From a virus, in IMG/VR virus record IMGVR_UViG_3300013131_000066, positions 1-49,079 of that record: 49,079 nucleotides of DNA, one strand, 5' to 3'. The translations under genes were made by a program, and so were the position numbers. Below, one piece after another: positions 13,092 through 20,229 of this stretch (its first letter is position 1; the number at the start of each line of letters is the position of its first letter). The notes below the pieces were generated by a model. The model worked only from the letters and a program-made list of their open reading frames with translations. It was not told the DNA's origin and did not search any database.

Positions 13092-13691
13092 CTTTGGGCT
13101 GCTTCACTAGCAGCCAGCACTGATCCCGGCAAAGGCCCCATCTGCGCCATTGAGGCCCGCCAGAGCGGCTCTAAGCTGCGTATTGCTGCAGTGGACGGCC
13201 ATCGTGCCTTCCGCTGCCTCCTGCCGCCTATAGAGGGCTTCTTCCTGCCTGAGGAGCCCATCAGGCTTCTTCCTAAGGCTTTCAGCAAGGCACCATCACG
13301 CAAGACTGTCAAAGCAGAATTGGATGATGGAGGAATAGTAACCTTCAAAGATAGAAATGGGCTAGTAGTTAGTTCCTGCGTGTGGACTGCTGATCCTTGG
13401 GCATTGTCTGAACAAGCCTTTCCTAATCTTGATCAACTATGGCCTACGGAACTATCTTGCAAGCCTGGCACCTTCGTAGCGTTCAATGCTACTTATCTTG
13501 CTGATTTTATGAAAGTGGCAGATAGGCTCGCAAGCAATAGCGTGGTGCGCATGTATTCTCAAGACAGTCCCATTGCTCCTATTGTCTGGCAAGCAATGTT
13601 TGATAAAAGCTGGTTGGGTGATGGAGAAGAAATTGAAGATGATATTGTGCTTGACTATCTCATCAGTCCTGTGCAAGTGAGGGGGCAATAA
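13059..13691 (+). CDS. Sliding-clamp-like protein (210 aa)
   Basis: DNA sliding clamps encircle DNA and tether the polymerase. The segment CAIEARQSGSKLRIAAVDGH followed by RAFRC resembles the TDGHRL strand of bacterial DnaN, and AFNATYLADFMKVADRL resembles the C-terminal domain helix of DnaN. At 210 aa it is much shorter than DnaN (about 370), so it would hold fewer domains and need a different oligomer. The assignment is from pattern memory only. It overlaps its upstream neighbour by ATGA and abuts the methyltransferase start. Confidence 0.5.
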   Translation: MTIIACLPPSLLWAASLAASTDPGKGPICAIEARQSGSKLRIAAVDGHRAFRCLLPPIEGFFLPEEPIRLLPKAFSKAPSRKTVKAELDDGGIVTFKDRNGLVVSSCVWTADPWALSEQAFPNLDQLWPTELSCKPGTFVAFNATYLADFMKVADRLASNSVVRMYSQDSPIAPIVWQAMFDKSWLGDGEEIEDDIVLDYLISPVQVRGQ

Positions 13692-15068
13692 GTGTTTAAT
13701 GCTGATTTCTTTCCCACTCCAGCAGAAGTGGCGGCAGATATGCTCGATTGCTTAGACTTGCGCGGCAAAATAGTGTTGGAACCTAGTGCAGGTTCTGGCA
13801 ATCTCATACAAGCCTGTCTAGAACGTGGTGCTCAAGAAATACTATGGTGCGAGCAAGAACCCAAGCTTCAAAATATTCTGAAGCCGATGGGCACCAAGCT
13901 AAAAGATGACTTCTTGCAAGTAGAAGCTGCTGACATATCACACATTGATCTAATCGTAATGAATCCTCCATTTAGCGCTGATGAAAAGCACATTCTCCAT
14001 GCTTTTTCCATTGCCCCTCCTGGTTGTCAAATAGTAAGTCTTTGCAATTGGCATACTATTGATGGTCGTCACTGGGGGCGTCAGTTAGAACTGGCTAAAG
14101 TCATTGAAGCCTATGGAAGTAGTGAAAATCTTGGTGAATGTTTCACTGATGCAGAACGATCTACACGCATAGAAATAGGCTTGGTGCGCCTTACGAAACT
14201 AAACACCAATAAAGAAGAGCAGTGGGAAGGCTTTTTCATGGGCAATGATGACATTGAAGCGCAGGGGCAGGGCATTATTCCTTACAGGCGCTCTAGGGAT
14301 ATTGTCAATCGTTACGTGGAAGCCTGCAAGCTATTTGACAAACAACTTCTTGTTGGACAGCAAATGCACAATGTTCTTGATGGTTTTTTTGGTAAAGATT
14401 TGGGTTTACAAGTGACAGTTGAAGGAGCACCAGTTAGTCGCAATCGCTTTAGAAAAGACCTACAAAAGGCAGCGTGGAAGCATGTGTTTGATGAATTCTT
14501 GCCTGCCCAAATGGCTACTAGCCAGTTACGTTCAGACATCAACGTATTTGTAGAAAAACAAAGTTGCATACCATTCACCGAACGTAATTTATTTCGTATG
14601 TTGCAAATTGTGGCAGGCACACAAGAACAACGTATTGACAAGGCAATAGAACAAGCCGTTGATGCACTTACAAAACACACAAAAGAAAATCGCTTTGGAC
14701 TAGAAGGCTGGGTGACAAATAATGGCTATATGCTCAGCCAAAAGTTCATCAAGCCGTATATGGCAGAATTGTCATGGAGTGGCAATGGCATAAGGTTGCA
14801 TAATTATGGCAGTGCTTTTGATGAAATTCAAGACCTAATCAAAGCACTATGCTATATTACTGGCAAAAATTATGTTTTTATGGGGCAGCCATCAAGAACT
14901 GCTGATGGCACGTTCTGGCCTGGGGAATGGTATGATTGGGGCTTCTTCACCTTCAAGGTCTTCAAAAAGGGCACTGTTCATTTCAAATTCAAGAACAAAG
15001 ACGATTGGGCCATGCTTAATCAACGTTATGCAAAAATTAAAGGGCAAACACTGCCGGAGGTTTTATGA
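13692..15068 (+). CDS. N6-adenine-type DNA methyltransferase with DUF4942-like C-terminus
   Basis: The N-terminal domain has the SAM motif LEPSAGSGN (29-37) and the catalytic NPPF (91-94), preceded by FFPTP (6-10), typical of adenine-N6 methyltransferases. Residues about 190-450 match the DUF4942 pattern found C-terminal to such domains (SRNRFRKDLQKAAWKHVFDE). The start is GTG, one base after the clamp-like gene stop. With no restriction enzyme next to it, it is probably an orphan methyltransferase that protects phage DNA or adjusts its regulation. Confidence 0.75.
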   Translation: MFNADFFPTPAEVAADMLDCLDLRGKIVLEPSAGSGNLIQACLERGAQEILWCEQEPKLQNILKPMGTKLKDDFLQVEAADISHIDLIVMNPPFSADEKHILHAFSIAPPGCQIVSLCNWHTIDGRHWGRQLELAKVIEAYGSSENLGECFTDAERSTRIEIGLVRLTKLNTNKEEQWEGFFMGNDDIEAQGQGIIPYRRSRDIVNRYVEACKLFDKQLLVGQQMHNVLDGFFGKDLGLQVTVEGAPVSRNRFRKDLQKAAWKHVFDEFLPAQMATSQLRSDINVFVEKQSCIPFTERNLFRMLQIVAGTQEQRIDKAIEQAVDALTKHTKENRFGLEGWVTNNGYMLSQKFIKPYMAELSWSGNGIRLHNYGSAFDEIQDLIKALCYITGKNYVFMGQPSRTADGTFWPGEWYDWGFFTFKVFKKGTVHFKFKNKDDWAMLNQRYAKIKGQTLPEVL

Positions 15069-15238
15069 TTCTCATTGACTATTTCACTGATGCTTGCTGC
15101 AAAGGCACAGAGCTTATTGAGGGCTGGTATTGATGCTGATTTCTTGCCTGAGACTACGGCCAACTAATGACCATGCTAAGCGCCTAGGCTTGCCAGTGAT
15201 CTAAGCTCGCAAGCCCGACAGGTTGCGCATTACCTTTC

Positions 15239-15266
15239 CCCCGCCTAATTAGGTGGGGTTTTTTTG
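15239..15266 (+). terminator. Rho-independent terminator with AATT core
   Basis: CCCCGCCT and AGGTGGGG pair, with one G-U, around AATT, followed by seven T. It ends the methyltransferase transcript. Confidence 0.9.
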
Positions 15267-15332
15267 TTGGTTGAGTTGGGGAAAATTCGCCCAAGCTTCC
15301 CCCCGTATCCATAAAAAAAACCTTCCTATAAA

Positions 15333-15360
15333 AAAAGAGCCCCTAATTAGGGGCCCTTTT
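15333..15360. terminator. Bidirectional palindromic terminator
   Basis: GCCCCTAATTAGGGGC (15339-15354) is a perfect palindrome with A-run on its left and T-run on its right. On the minus strand it is followed by at least six T and lies just past the stop of the leftward 15371-15550 gene, so it probably terminates that gene. Confidence 0.8.
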
Positions 15361-15370
15361 ACTGTACTTT

Positions 15371-15550
15371 CTAGAGTTTGTATAGTTTCTCCAGCTTGTT
15401 TCGCTGGTTATCTATAGTCTCCAGGGACTCTAGCTTGTTTGTCAGTTCCCGGATCTTGTCTAATCTTGACTGTATTCTTTTATTGTTAATTTCATCCAAT
15501 TTCCTTAAATTATTGATCGCATCTTCAAAGAGGTTAGCTACGTTTTCCAT
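15371..15550 (-). CDS. Small leftward coiled-coil protein (59 aa)
   Basis: Read leftward the frame is MENVANLFEDAINNLRKLDE followed by repeated Lys/Glu/Leu heptads and ending KLEKLYKL. Almost the entire protein should be one coiled coil. It has its own terminator (15333-15360) and a candidate promoter/operator region upstream, so it is a stand-alone leftward transcription unit. The plus-strand frame over the same bases is low-complexity and is probably its shadow. The role is unknown; short coiled coils can act as inhibitors or assembly chaperones. Confidence 0.65.
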   Translation of the reverse strand: MENVANLFEDAINNLRKLDEINNKRIQSRLDKIRELTNKLESLETIDNQRNKLEKLYKL

Positions 15551-15560
15551 GGGAGCGTAA

Positions 15561-15590
15561 AGTATAGAGAATTGGCGGAATCGTTTCCGC
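15561..15590 (-). promoter_or_regulatory. Candidate promoter and operator of the leftward coiled-coil gene
   Basis: On the minus strand TATACT (from 15566 to 15561) is a good -10, 10 bases before the ATG at 15550. The inverted repeat GCGGAA-TCGT-TTCCGC (15575-15590) covers the expected -35 position, as a repressor site would. Confidence 0.45.
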
Positions 15591-15923
15591 TTTCCTATTG
15601 TTGCAAAAACTCCCGCCAGGATCGGCGAACTTTAGAAAAACTTTACAATTCATTGATTAGTATTTCTTATGGGGAGCAGTAGTACGGGCGTACTAGCGCG
15701 GCGGCGGGGGCTCACCCCCTCCCAAGCGGAACACTATTTTCAAACGACTTTTTTGCCCCTAAGTATAAACAATTCCGCCTCTTTTTTCGCTCATTATAAA
15801 GAGCGCTTCGCGCTCTGTCAGAACATCTTCAATGTTCCTCTTTATAGCCCAAAAGCCAGTAGATACTGCCCGAACGGTTATTCTTCAATGGACGGGAGTG
15901 AGGGCATTAGATTGTTCGCGCTG

Positions 15924-15980
15924 AGGAAAGTGCCACGAGCGAGCGAGCCCTCAAGGCGAGCTTTATTCAAGCACTTTCCT
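15924..15980. repeat. Structured element C (five-copy hairpin family)
   Basis: A 10-bp outer stem AGGAAAGTGC (15924-15933) / GCACTTTCCT (15971-15980) encloses a 37-base interior. The string GGCGAGCTTTATTCAAGC at 15955-15972 is identical to that of element B although the outer stems differ. The inner hairpin is GCC-CTCAA-GGC. Confidence 0.6.
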
Positions 15981-16017
15981 TTCCATAGTTTTTTTGTTTT
16001 TTTGCAGTAGTTCTGTT

Positions 16018-16137
16018 ATGAAAGGAATTATGGCTGTTTTTTCATGCTCCCCCTGGCTGCGCACACTATCAGCGGCTAGTGACTATTTACTAGCTTGTAA
16101 GCCAAGAAAAGAAAGTAGTTTAGAAGATGGTTGTTAG
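16018..16137 (+). CDS. Possible 39-aa peptide
   Basis: A frame MKGIMAVFSCSPWLRTLSAA ends with LEDGC. It begins after element C, but its 3' end forms one arm of the long-range stem at 16126-16137. It has no recognised family, so it may be non-coding. Confidence 0.25.
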   Translation: MKGIMAVFSCSPWLRTLSAASDYLLACKPRKESSLEDGC

Positions 16138-16139
16138 GA

Positions 16140-16189
16140 AGAGGCCCTAGGAACGAACGCCTTGGGGGCTATTGCGCGTACGGGCCTCT
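16140..16189. repeat. Structured element D (five-copy hairpin family)
   Basis: An 8-bp outer stem AGAGGCCC / GGGCCTCT encloses 34 bases: AGGAACGAA, a GCC-TTGGG-GGC hairpin, then TATTGCGCG. It aligns with E in the same orientation and with the reverse complements of A, B and C. The 15 bases at 16191-16205 (AGCGAAGGGAGCTTA) are shared with the flank of A. Confidence 0.65.
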
Positions 16190-16231
16190 GAGCGAAGGGA
16201 GCTTAAGAAAAGCTTTTTGAAAGGGGCCAGA

Positions 16232-16285
16232 GGAAGGCCGCAGGAATGACGCTCTTGGGGAGCTACCTTCGCGAAGCGGCCTTCC
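16232..16285. repeat. Structured element E (five-copy hairpin family)
   Basis: A 10-bp outer stem GGAAGGCCGC / GCGGCCTTCC encloses 34 bases: AGGAATGAC, a GCTC-TTGGG-GAGC hairpin, then TACCTTCGCG. Compared with D, both the outer and the inner stem have changed on both arms so that pairing is kept. Confidence 0.65.
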
Positions 16286-16424
16286 GCACAATGGCTAACA
16301 ACCATCGTTCCTGCTGGAAATGGCAGGTACGACTTTCAGCCGAGGCTGCGCCATGAGCCTATCGTATATCAGCCTGTGAGTCAGAGTATGCTACTATTTA
16401 AGAGTGTTTACGAAAAAAAGGACC

Positions 16425-17117
16425 ATGATTCAGAATTGTCTGCTGGTGTTGGCATGGGCTAATGCTCCAAACAAGGTGCGGCTTATTCCTTGTCAAAATG
16501 AGCAAGAAGCCGTTAGTGAAATTGCAAGCATGGTGCTATGCAGCTCTGAAGATTTGCAAGTGACAGCTTTTGGCTTTATTGATGATGCTCATCGTTTTAG
16601 AAGCCAATGGTCTTCTATTGCCAAGGAAGAATGGTTTGATTTTTCTCCTGCAATGAAGGCGCTGCTCCTGGACACCCTGGATAATCGGCGTAAAGTTCTT
16701 AAAGCTGTTATTCCCTCTTCCATTGACAATTATTTGCGATGGCCCGAATGGAACATTTCCCATGCTGAACGTCGTCGTCTTAACATTGAGGCAGGGCGCC
16801 TGCCAAGCTTTGTACAAGATGCCACTGATTATGTGCTATGGGCCGTTGCCGCTGTTAATGCTCAACGCAACTATTGCTGCTCTCGTGATATTGTTCGCCA
16901 TCCTGCAAATGATGGACTTTACAATTCAAGTACCATCTACAATGTCCTTGCTGAAAGCAAGAAAAAAGGCCTCATCAAAGAAGATATTATCGCCACTTCT
17001 AAAGTATTTTCGCTCACCAATGCAGGCACAAAGTTTTTGAAAGAAACAGAAGAAGTTTCAAAAACGCCTCGTCTACGCAAAAGCGCTAAAAGCCTTTACG
17101 GAGGAATTGTTTCATGA
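16425..17117 (+). CDS. Hypothetical protein with C-terminal winged-helix-like region (230 aa)
   Basis: The product starts MIQNCLLVLAWANAPNKVRL, preceded by an AAAAGGA Shine-Dalgarno site, so I prefer ATG 16425 to the GTG at 16404. Residues about 150-215 (SRDIVRHPANDGLYNSSTIY then NVLAESKKKGLIKED and a VFSLTNAGTKFL wing) have the shape of a winged helix, suggesting DNA binding. The N-terminal half is unassigned. It overlaps the next gene by ATGA. It may be a regulator controlled by the structured upstream region. Confidence 0.6.
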   Translation: MIQNCLLVLAWANAPNKVRLIPCQNEQEAVSEIASMVLCSSEDLQVTAFGFIDDAHRFRSQWSSIAKEEWFDFSPAMKALLLDTLDNRRKVLKAVIPSSIDNYLRWPEWNISHAERRRLNIEAGRLPSFVQDATDYVLWAVAAVNAQRNYCCSRDIVRHPANDGLYNSSTIYNVLAESKKKGLIKEDIIATSKVFSLTNAGTKFLKETEEVSKTPRLRKSAKSLYGGIVS

Positions 17118-17362
17118 GCTATAATCTCCCCTATGAAGGCTTTGCAGAAATAAAGGCTATATGGCGCATTCACACGCCTAGTAAACGCTATAAAAATAAA
17201 ATATTGGCTATTTTTGAAAAGCTTATGCAGCCTGCTAAAACCAGCTTTTATAAAATTAGTTTTCCAAAATATGATGGCTATCAATTTGATTTGATGAGCT
17301 TGACCATCGAGCATGAAGACGCTACGATGCCATCGACCATGCCTTCCTACCCCGATTGGTGA
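17114..17362 (+). CDS. Small hypothetical protein (82 aa)
   Basis: A basic product (MSYNLPYEGFAEIKAIWRIH then SKRYKNKILAIFEKLM) of unknown family. ATGA overlap with the winged-helix-like gene fixes the start and suggests the two act or are made together. Confidence 0.6.
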   Translation: MSYNLPYEGFAEIKAIWRIHTPSKRYKNKILAIFEKLMQPAKTSFYKISFPKYDGYQFDLMSLTIEHEDATMPSTMPSYPDW

Positions 17363-17367
17363 CCACC

Positions 17368-17781
17368 ATGTTATCTTCTTTCAACGAATGGAGCCGTCTC
17401 GTCACAAAGCACGTTCTGGACGACCCTGCAGGCTTCAGCGAGCTTGTAAACCGCTTGGAAGTGTGTGAGCACGCTGGCAGCAAATCTGCCGCAGCAGCCA
17501 TGGGCTTTCTTCTAGGAAAAGCAGGAAGCATCCCTGAAAAAGAAGAGCCTTCTGTTTACGATGATGTGGTGGATGTTCTTGACCAAATGGGAGGGAGAAG
17601 CGATGGCAAGGGCCTAGAAGCCTGCGAAGCTGCAGATAAAATCTTTGGCATTATTTACCAATGGATTGATAAGACGCTGGAAGAAGATGGCTATCCCGAA
17701 GCAGAAGAAATGACGGAGGCCGAATGGAACACAAGGAAAGTGATCATGGAAGCATTTGCCAATAAAATGCCGCCTCTGTAA
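17368..17781 (+). CDS. Hypothetical acidic helical protein (137 aa)
   Basis: The product MLSSFNEWSRLVTKHVLDDP is helical and acidic, with an AMGFLLGKAG segment in the middle and a C-terminus ending NKMPPL. No family recognised. The start at 17368 lies 5 bases after the preceding stop. Confidence 0.6.
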   Translation: MLSSFNEWSRLVTKHVLDDPAGFSELVNRLEVCEHAGSKSAAAAMGFLLGKAGSIPEKEEPSVYDDVVDVLDQMGGRSDGKGLEACEAADKIFGIIYQWIDKTLEEDGYPEAEEMTEAEWNTRKVIMEAFANKMPPL

Positions 17782-17852
17782 CATTCCTTACTTATTTCCC
17801 CTCCATTGTTCTCCTTCTTGCCCTAGTCTTGCTAAAAGGCTGGGGCTTAATT

Positions 17853-18041
17853 GTGTTTGACGATCTTCCCGCTCCGTTTAATGTGGGGGCCATTAAGATT
17901 TGGCCCGTCCATAGTCGCCCTGGCTTTGCTCATTTCATTGCTTTTGAAGGCAAGCCTTTTTACTTTCGTTCTCGTGCTGAAGCCATGCTTTTTGCCAGGG
18001 ACAAGCAATCTGCGCACGATCCTGAAAACATTTGCGACTAG
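17853..18041 (+). CDS. Small hypothetical protein (62 aa)
   Basis: GTG 17853 (MFDDLPAPFNVGAIKIWPVH) or TTG 17829 could be the start; a purine-rich AAAAGGCTGGGG precedes the GTG. The pattern IAFEGKPFYFRSRAEAMLFA suggests a beta-beta-alpha unit. A terminator follows at 18088. The function is unknown. Confidence 0.5.
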   Translation: MFDDLPAPFNVGAIKIWPVHSRPGFAHFIAFEGKPFYFRSRAEAMLFARDKQSAHDPENICD

Positions 18042-18087
18042 CGGAAGGGAAGGGCTTGGTTTGCGCTAGCCTGCTTTGGTTGGTCGC

Positions 18088-18112
18088 GCTCCGCTTGGCG
18101 GGGCTTTTGTTT
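18088..18112 (+). terminator. Rho-independent terminator
   Basis: GCTCCGC (18088-18094), TTG, GCGGGGC (18098-18104) with one G-U pair, then TTTTGTTTT. It ends the operon beginning at 16425. Confidence 0.8.
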
Positions 18113-18114
18113 TC

Positions 18115-18240
18115 ATGACGTTTAAGGAACAAGCAAAGGCTGAAAAAAGTGATAGGATTCCCTGTATCTCGTCACGGAGCTTGCCCCACCATGTCGCCTC
18201 CAGCCCATTTGCCACTCGACATCGAAAGGATGGCGAGTAA
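18115..18240 (+). pseudogene. Possible remnant frame overlapping the HNH gene
   Basis: ATG 18115 opens MTFKEQAKAEKSDRIPCISS and runs to a stop at 18240, ending in Arg/His-rich sequence out of frame with the HNH gene. The first 16 residues look like a genuine protein N-terminus, the rest does not. It may be the start of a gene interrupted when the HNH gene arrived. Confidence 0.25.
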
Positions 18241-18712
18241 GTTACTTGTTGATCCATCCAGTCCAACAGGCTTAAGGTGGAAAATAGACCACTGGAAAAT
18301 GAGGGCCGGCGACATTGCTGGCACCATTAAAGACACTGGTCACTGCATCGTCAATTTTTACGGCAAGCGATTTCACACCCATCGCATTGTTTGGGCTCTG
18401 CATAATCAACAAGATCCTGGTCCCTATACTGTTGATCACATTGATCGCAATCCCGCAAACAATGATCCCGCGAATTTAAGGCTGGCTACTTACGAAGGTC
18501 AGATGCGCAACACGCGCCCCAAAAAATCTAAATATGGCAGGGGTGTGAAAAAAATTGACAACAGGTACTACGCCCGAATTATTGTCAATAATAAAGACAT
18601 TAGCCTAGGCGGATTCGCCACAGCCGAAGAAGCCCGGCAGCGGGCAGCGCAAGCTCGCGAAGTCTATGCACAGCAAAATCATTCGTCCCTTTATCCGACT
18701 CTTGAATCATGA
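18191..18712 (+). CDS. HNH homing-type endonuclease with AP2-like domain
   Basis: Free-standing HNH homing endonucleases cut related genomes lacking the gene and so spread. The 173-aa product has HRIVWALHN (64-72), the catalytic VDHIDRNPANND (81-92) and NLRLAT (95-100), then an AP2/NUMOD-like DNA-binding unit (GVKKIDNRYYARIIVNNKDI, GGFATAEEARQRA, about 115-150). Its stop overlaps the start of the RNR alpha gene by ATGA. nrd genes are frequent homing targets, which fits this location. The start may be 18149 instead. Confidence 0.8.
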   Translation: MSPPAHLPLDIERMASKLLVDPSSPTGLRWKIDHWKMRAGDIAGTIKDTGHCIVNFYGKRFHTHRIVWALHNQQDPGPYTVDHIDRNPANNDPANLRLATYEGQMRNTRPKKSKYGRGVKKIDNRYYARIIVNNKDISLGGFATAEEARQRAAQAREVYAQQNHSSLYPTLES

Positions 18713-20148
18713 ATCTCAAAGAAAAAGCTCGTTGCACTCCCATTGCCCGCACTGGGCGCGTACAGGATTGGATGGACAATCCCGAAAATCGTCACGCTGT
18801 TAGCTGCACCACGTTTGTAGTAGAAGATTCAATGGAAGGGAGAGATGGCATTGAAGCATCTTGGCGCTTTACTTCCCATGGGCTACGAAATGGTGCTGGC
18901 GTGGCTATACATTTGTCTAAACTGCGCGGTAAGGGCGCAGAAAATGGCAAGGGCCTTGTTGCCAGTGGTCCCGTAAGCTTCGGTAAAATCTATTCCACGC
19001 TCAATGAAATCTTGCGTCGTGGTGGCGTCTATAAGAACGGCGCTGTAGTTCTTCATTTGGACTATGACCACCCTGATCTTCTTGACTTCATCACTGCTTC
19101 CCGCAGCGAACTTCCCTGGGCAAAGCGTTGCGTAAACGTAGATCAAGACTTCTTGGAAAAGCTTCCAAGCGGAGTTATTGATGCCTTGCTGAAGTCGATT
19201 GCCAATGGCGACGTATGGTTGATGAAGAAAAGATGGAACAATAAAGGAGAGCGCATTTATGGAAATGTGTGCCTTGAAGTGTTACTTCCTTCTCGCGGCA
19301 CTTGTCTATTGCAGCATGTCAATCTTGGTGCCTGTTCGCTAGGCGATATTCGGCCTGCTTTCGCTGAAGGCATGACACAGCTCTGTGAGCTTCATGCTCG
19401 CACTGGCGTTGGCGACACTGGCGAATATCTTTTTCCTTCCATTGATAAGCAAGTGGGCCTTGGCATTCTTGGCTTAGCTAATTTTCTTTCCATCCATGGC
19501 ATTTCTTATGAGGATCTTGGTGATGCTTTAGAAGCCTATTTAATAATGGACCCTGATGAATGGCTTTACACTTATGAAGAATCATCTGCTGGAGAATTTG
19601 TCTGGGCTTTAGACCAAGGCATCAAGAAAGCTGCCTTTGTAGCAATGCAGCATGGCATGGAACGCGCCTTTGCCATTGCTCCTACTGCCTCCTGCTCCTA
19701 TCGCTATCTTGACTCTCGTGGCTTCACCACGGCTCCTGAAATTGCTCCTCCCATTGACCGTCTTGTAGATAGGGACAGTGAAACAATGGGAGTGGAACGG
19801 TTTGATTATGGAGCAGTGGAAATTGCTGAAGAAGTGGGCTGGAAAGCATTTCGTAAAGTGGCTGATGGCATTTGCACTTTGCTTGAACGCACTGGTCTGT
19901 TCCATGGCTATTCCATGAACTGGTGGGCTGATCAAGTGGTGTGTGATGAAGCTTTTATTAAAGAATGGTTGGATAGTCCTCAAACCTCCATTTATTATGC
20001 TTTGCAAGTGCAATCTGGCACACAAGCTAAAGATGATGTTGGGGTAGAATTAGGGGAGAGCCTAACCAGCTTCTTTGGGCTGGAAAATGAAAACGAGCCT
20101 TTGGCTTGTTCTATAGAAACAGGCTTTTGCGCCGCCTGTTCCGAGTGA
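18709..20148 (+). CDS. nrdA: Ribonucleotide reductase class I alpha subunit, short cyanophage type
   Basis: Catalyses reduction of ribonucleotides to deoxyribonucleotides for phage DNA synthesis. Visible landmarks are Cys33 (HAVSC), RNGAGVAIHLSKLRGKG (60-76), the active-site NVCLE with Asn186, Cys188 and Glu190, the redox partner Cys198, the radical-transfer pair Tyr429-Tyr430 (SIYYALQV), and a C-terminal CAAC (474-477). There is no N-terminal ATP cone, and at 479 aa it is far shorter than bacterial NrdA (about 760), so allosteric activity control is probably absent. Its partner beta subunit follows after 81 bases. An HNH gene overlaps its start. Confidence 0.9.
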   Translation: MNLKEKARCTPIARTGRVQDWMDNPENRHAVSCTTFVVEDSMEGRDGIEASWRFTSHGLRNGAGVAIHLSKLRGKGAENGKGLVASGPVSFGKIYSTLNEILRRGGVYKNGAVVLHLDYDHPDLLDFITASRSELPWAKRCVNVDQDFLEKLPSGVIDALLKSIANGDVWLMKKRWNNKGERIYGNVCLEVLLPSRGTCLLQHVNLGACSLGDIRPAFAEGMTQLCELHARTGVGDTGEYLFPSIDKQVGLGILGLANFLSIHGISYEDLGDALEAYLIMDPDEWLYTYEESSAGEFVWALDQGIKKAAFVAMQHGMERAFAIAPTASCSYRYLDSRGFTTAPEIAPPIDRLVDRDSETMGVERFDYGAVEIAEEVGWKAFRKVADGICTLLERTGLFHGYSMNWWADQVVCDEAFIKEWLDSPQTSIYYALQVQSGTQAKDDVGVELGESLTSFFGLENENEPLACSIETGFCAACSE

Positions 20149-20171
20149 TCATTTCTTTCATTGTTTCTCAT

Positions 20172-20191
20172 GGGGCTATATTTTTAGCCCC
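20172..20191 (+). promoter_or_regulatory. Hairpin between nrdA and nrdB
   Basis: GGGGCT-TATATTTT-AGCCCC lies 23 bases after the nrdA stop. There is no T-run after it, so it may attenuate or process the transcript and set the alpha to beta ratio rather than end transcription. Confidence 0.45.
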
Positions 20192-20229
20192 CTATTTGTC
20201 GTCCATTATTTTCATTGCTTTAACTAAAA

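Larger units (their letters stand above)
15069..15370 (+). other. Mostly non-coding tail with two palindromic terminators
   Basis: Two tiny frames could be read (15065-15133, 22 aa; 15090-15167, MLAAKAQSLLRAGIDADFLP then ETTAN, 25 aa), neither convincing. The rest holds terminators at 15239-15266 and 15333-15360 that share the palindromic core CCTAATTAGG. Confidence 0.5.
16126..16306. ncRNA. Candidate structured RNA domain enclosing elements D and E
   Basis: Perfect 12-bp complementarity between 16126-16137 and 16295-16306 would close a roughly 180-nt domain with at least three inner hairpins: D, an AGCTT-AAGAA-AAGCT hairpin followed by T, and E. No protein frame fits across it. Expression and strand are unknown. 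Confidence 0.45.
15591..16424. other. Large structured non-coding hub
   Basis: About 830 bases without a convincing gene. They contain TAGTAC-GGGC-GTACTA near 15679-15694, an AGAGCGC-TTC-GCGCTCT hairpin (15800-15816), element C (15924-15980), a GCTAGT/ACTAGC hairpin (16075-16094), a long-range 12-bp stem GATGGTTGTTAG (16126-16137) / CTAACAACCATC (16295-16306) that encloses elements D and E, and an AT-rich promoter-like TACTATTTAA near 16390. An origin, a packaging site or a multi-element regulatory RNA are all possible. Confidence 0.55.

Noticed and set aside
15921-15945. Resemblance of TGAGGAAAGTGCC to the RNase P RNA GAGGAAAGTCC motif
   Set aside because: The string is the outer stem of element C, and none of the other RNase P RNA conserved blocks follow.
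15669-16010. 113-codon plus-strand frame in the structured hub
   Set aside because: It runs through the TAGTAC and AGAGCGC hairpins and through element C, and its product has no protein-like features, so the region is read as non-coding.
635-16285. Elements A-E as hammerhead, twister or glutamine-riboswitch RNAs
   Set aside because: The conserved cores of those families as I remember them (CUGAUGA...GAAA, the twister AAGCCCGG block, the glnA GACGGAAGUAGG block) are not present. I could not run a covariance search.
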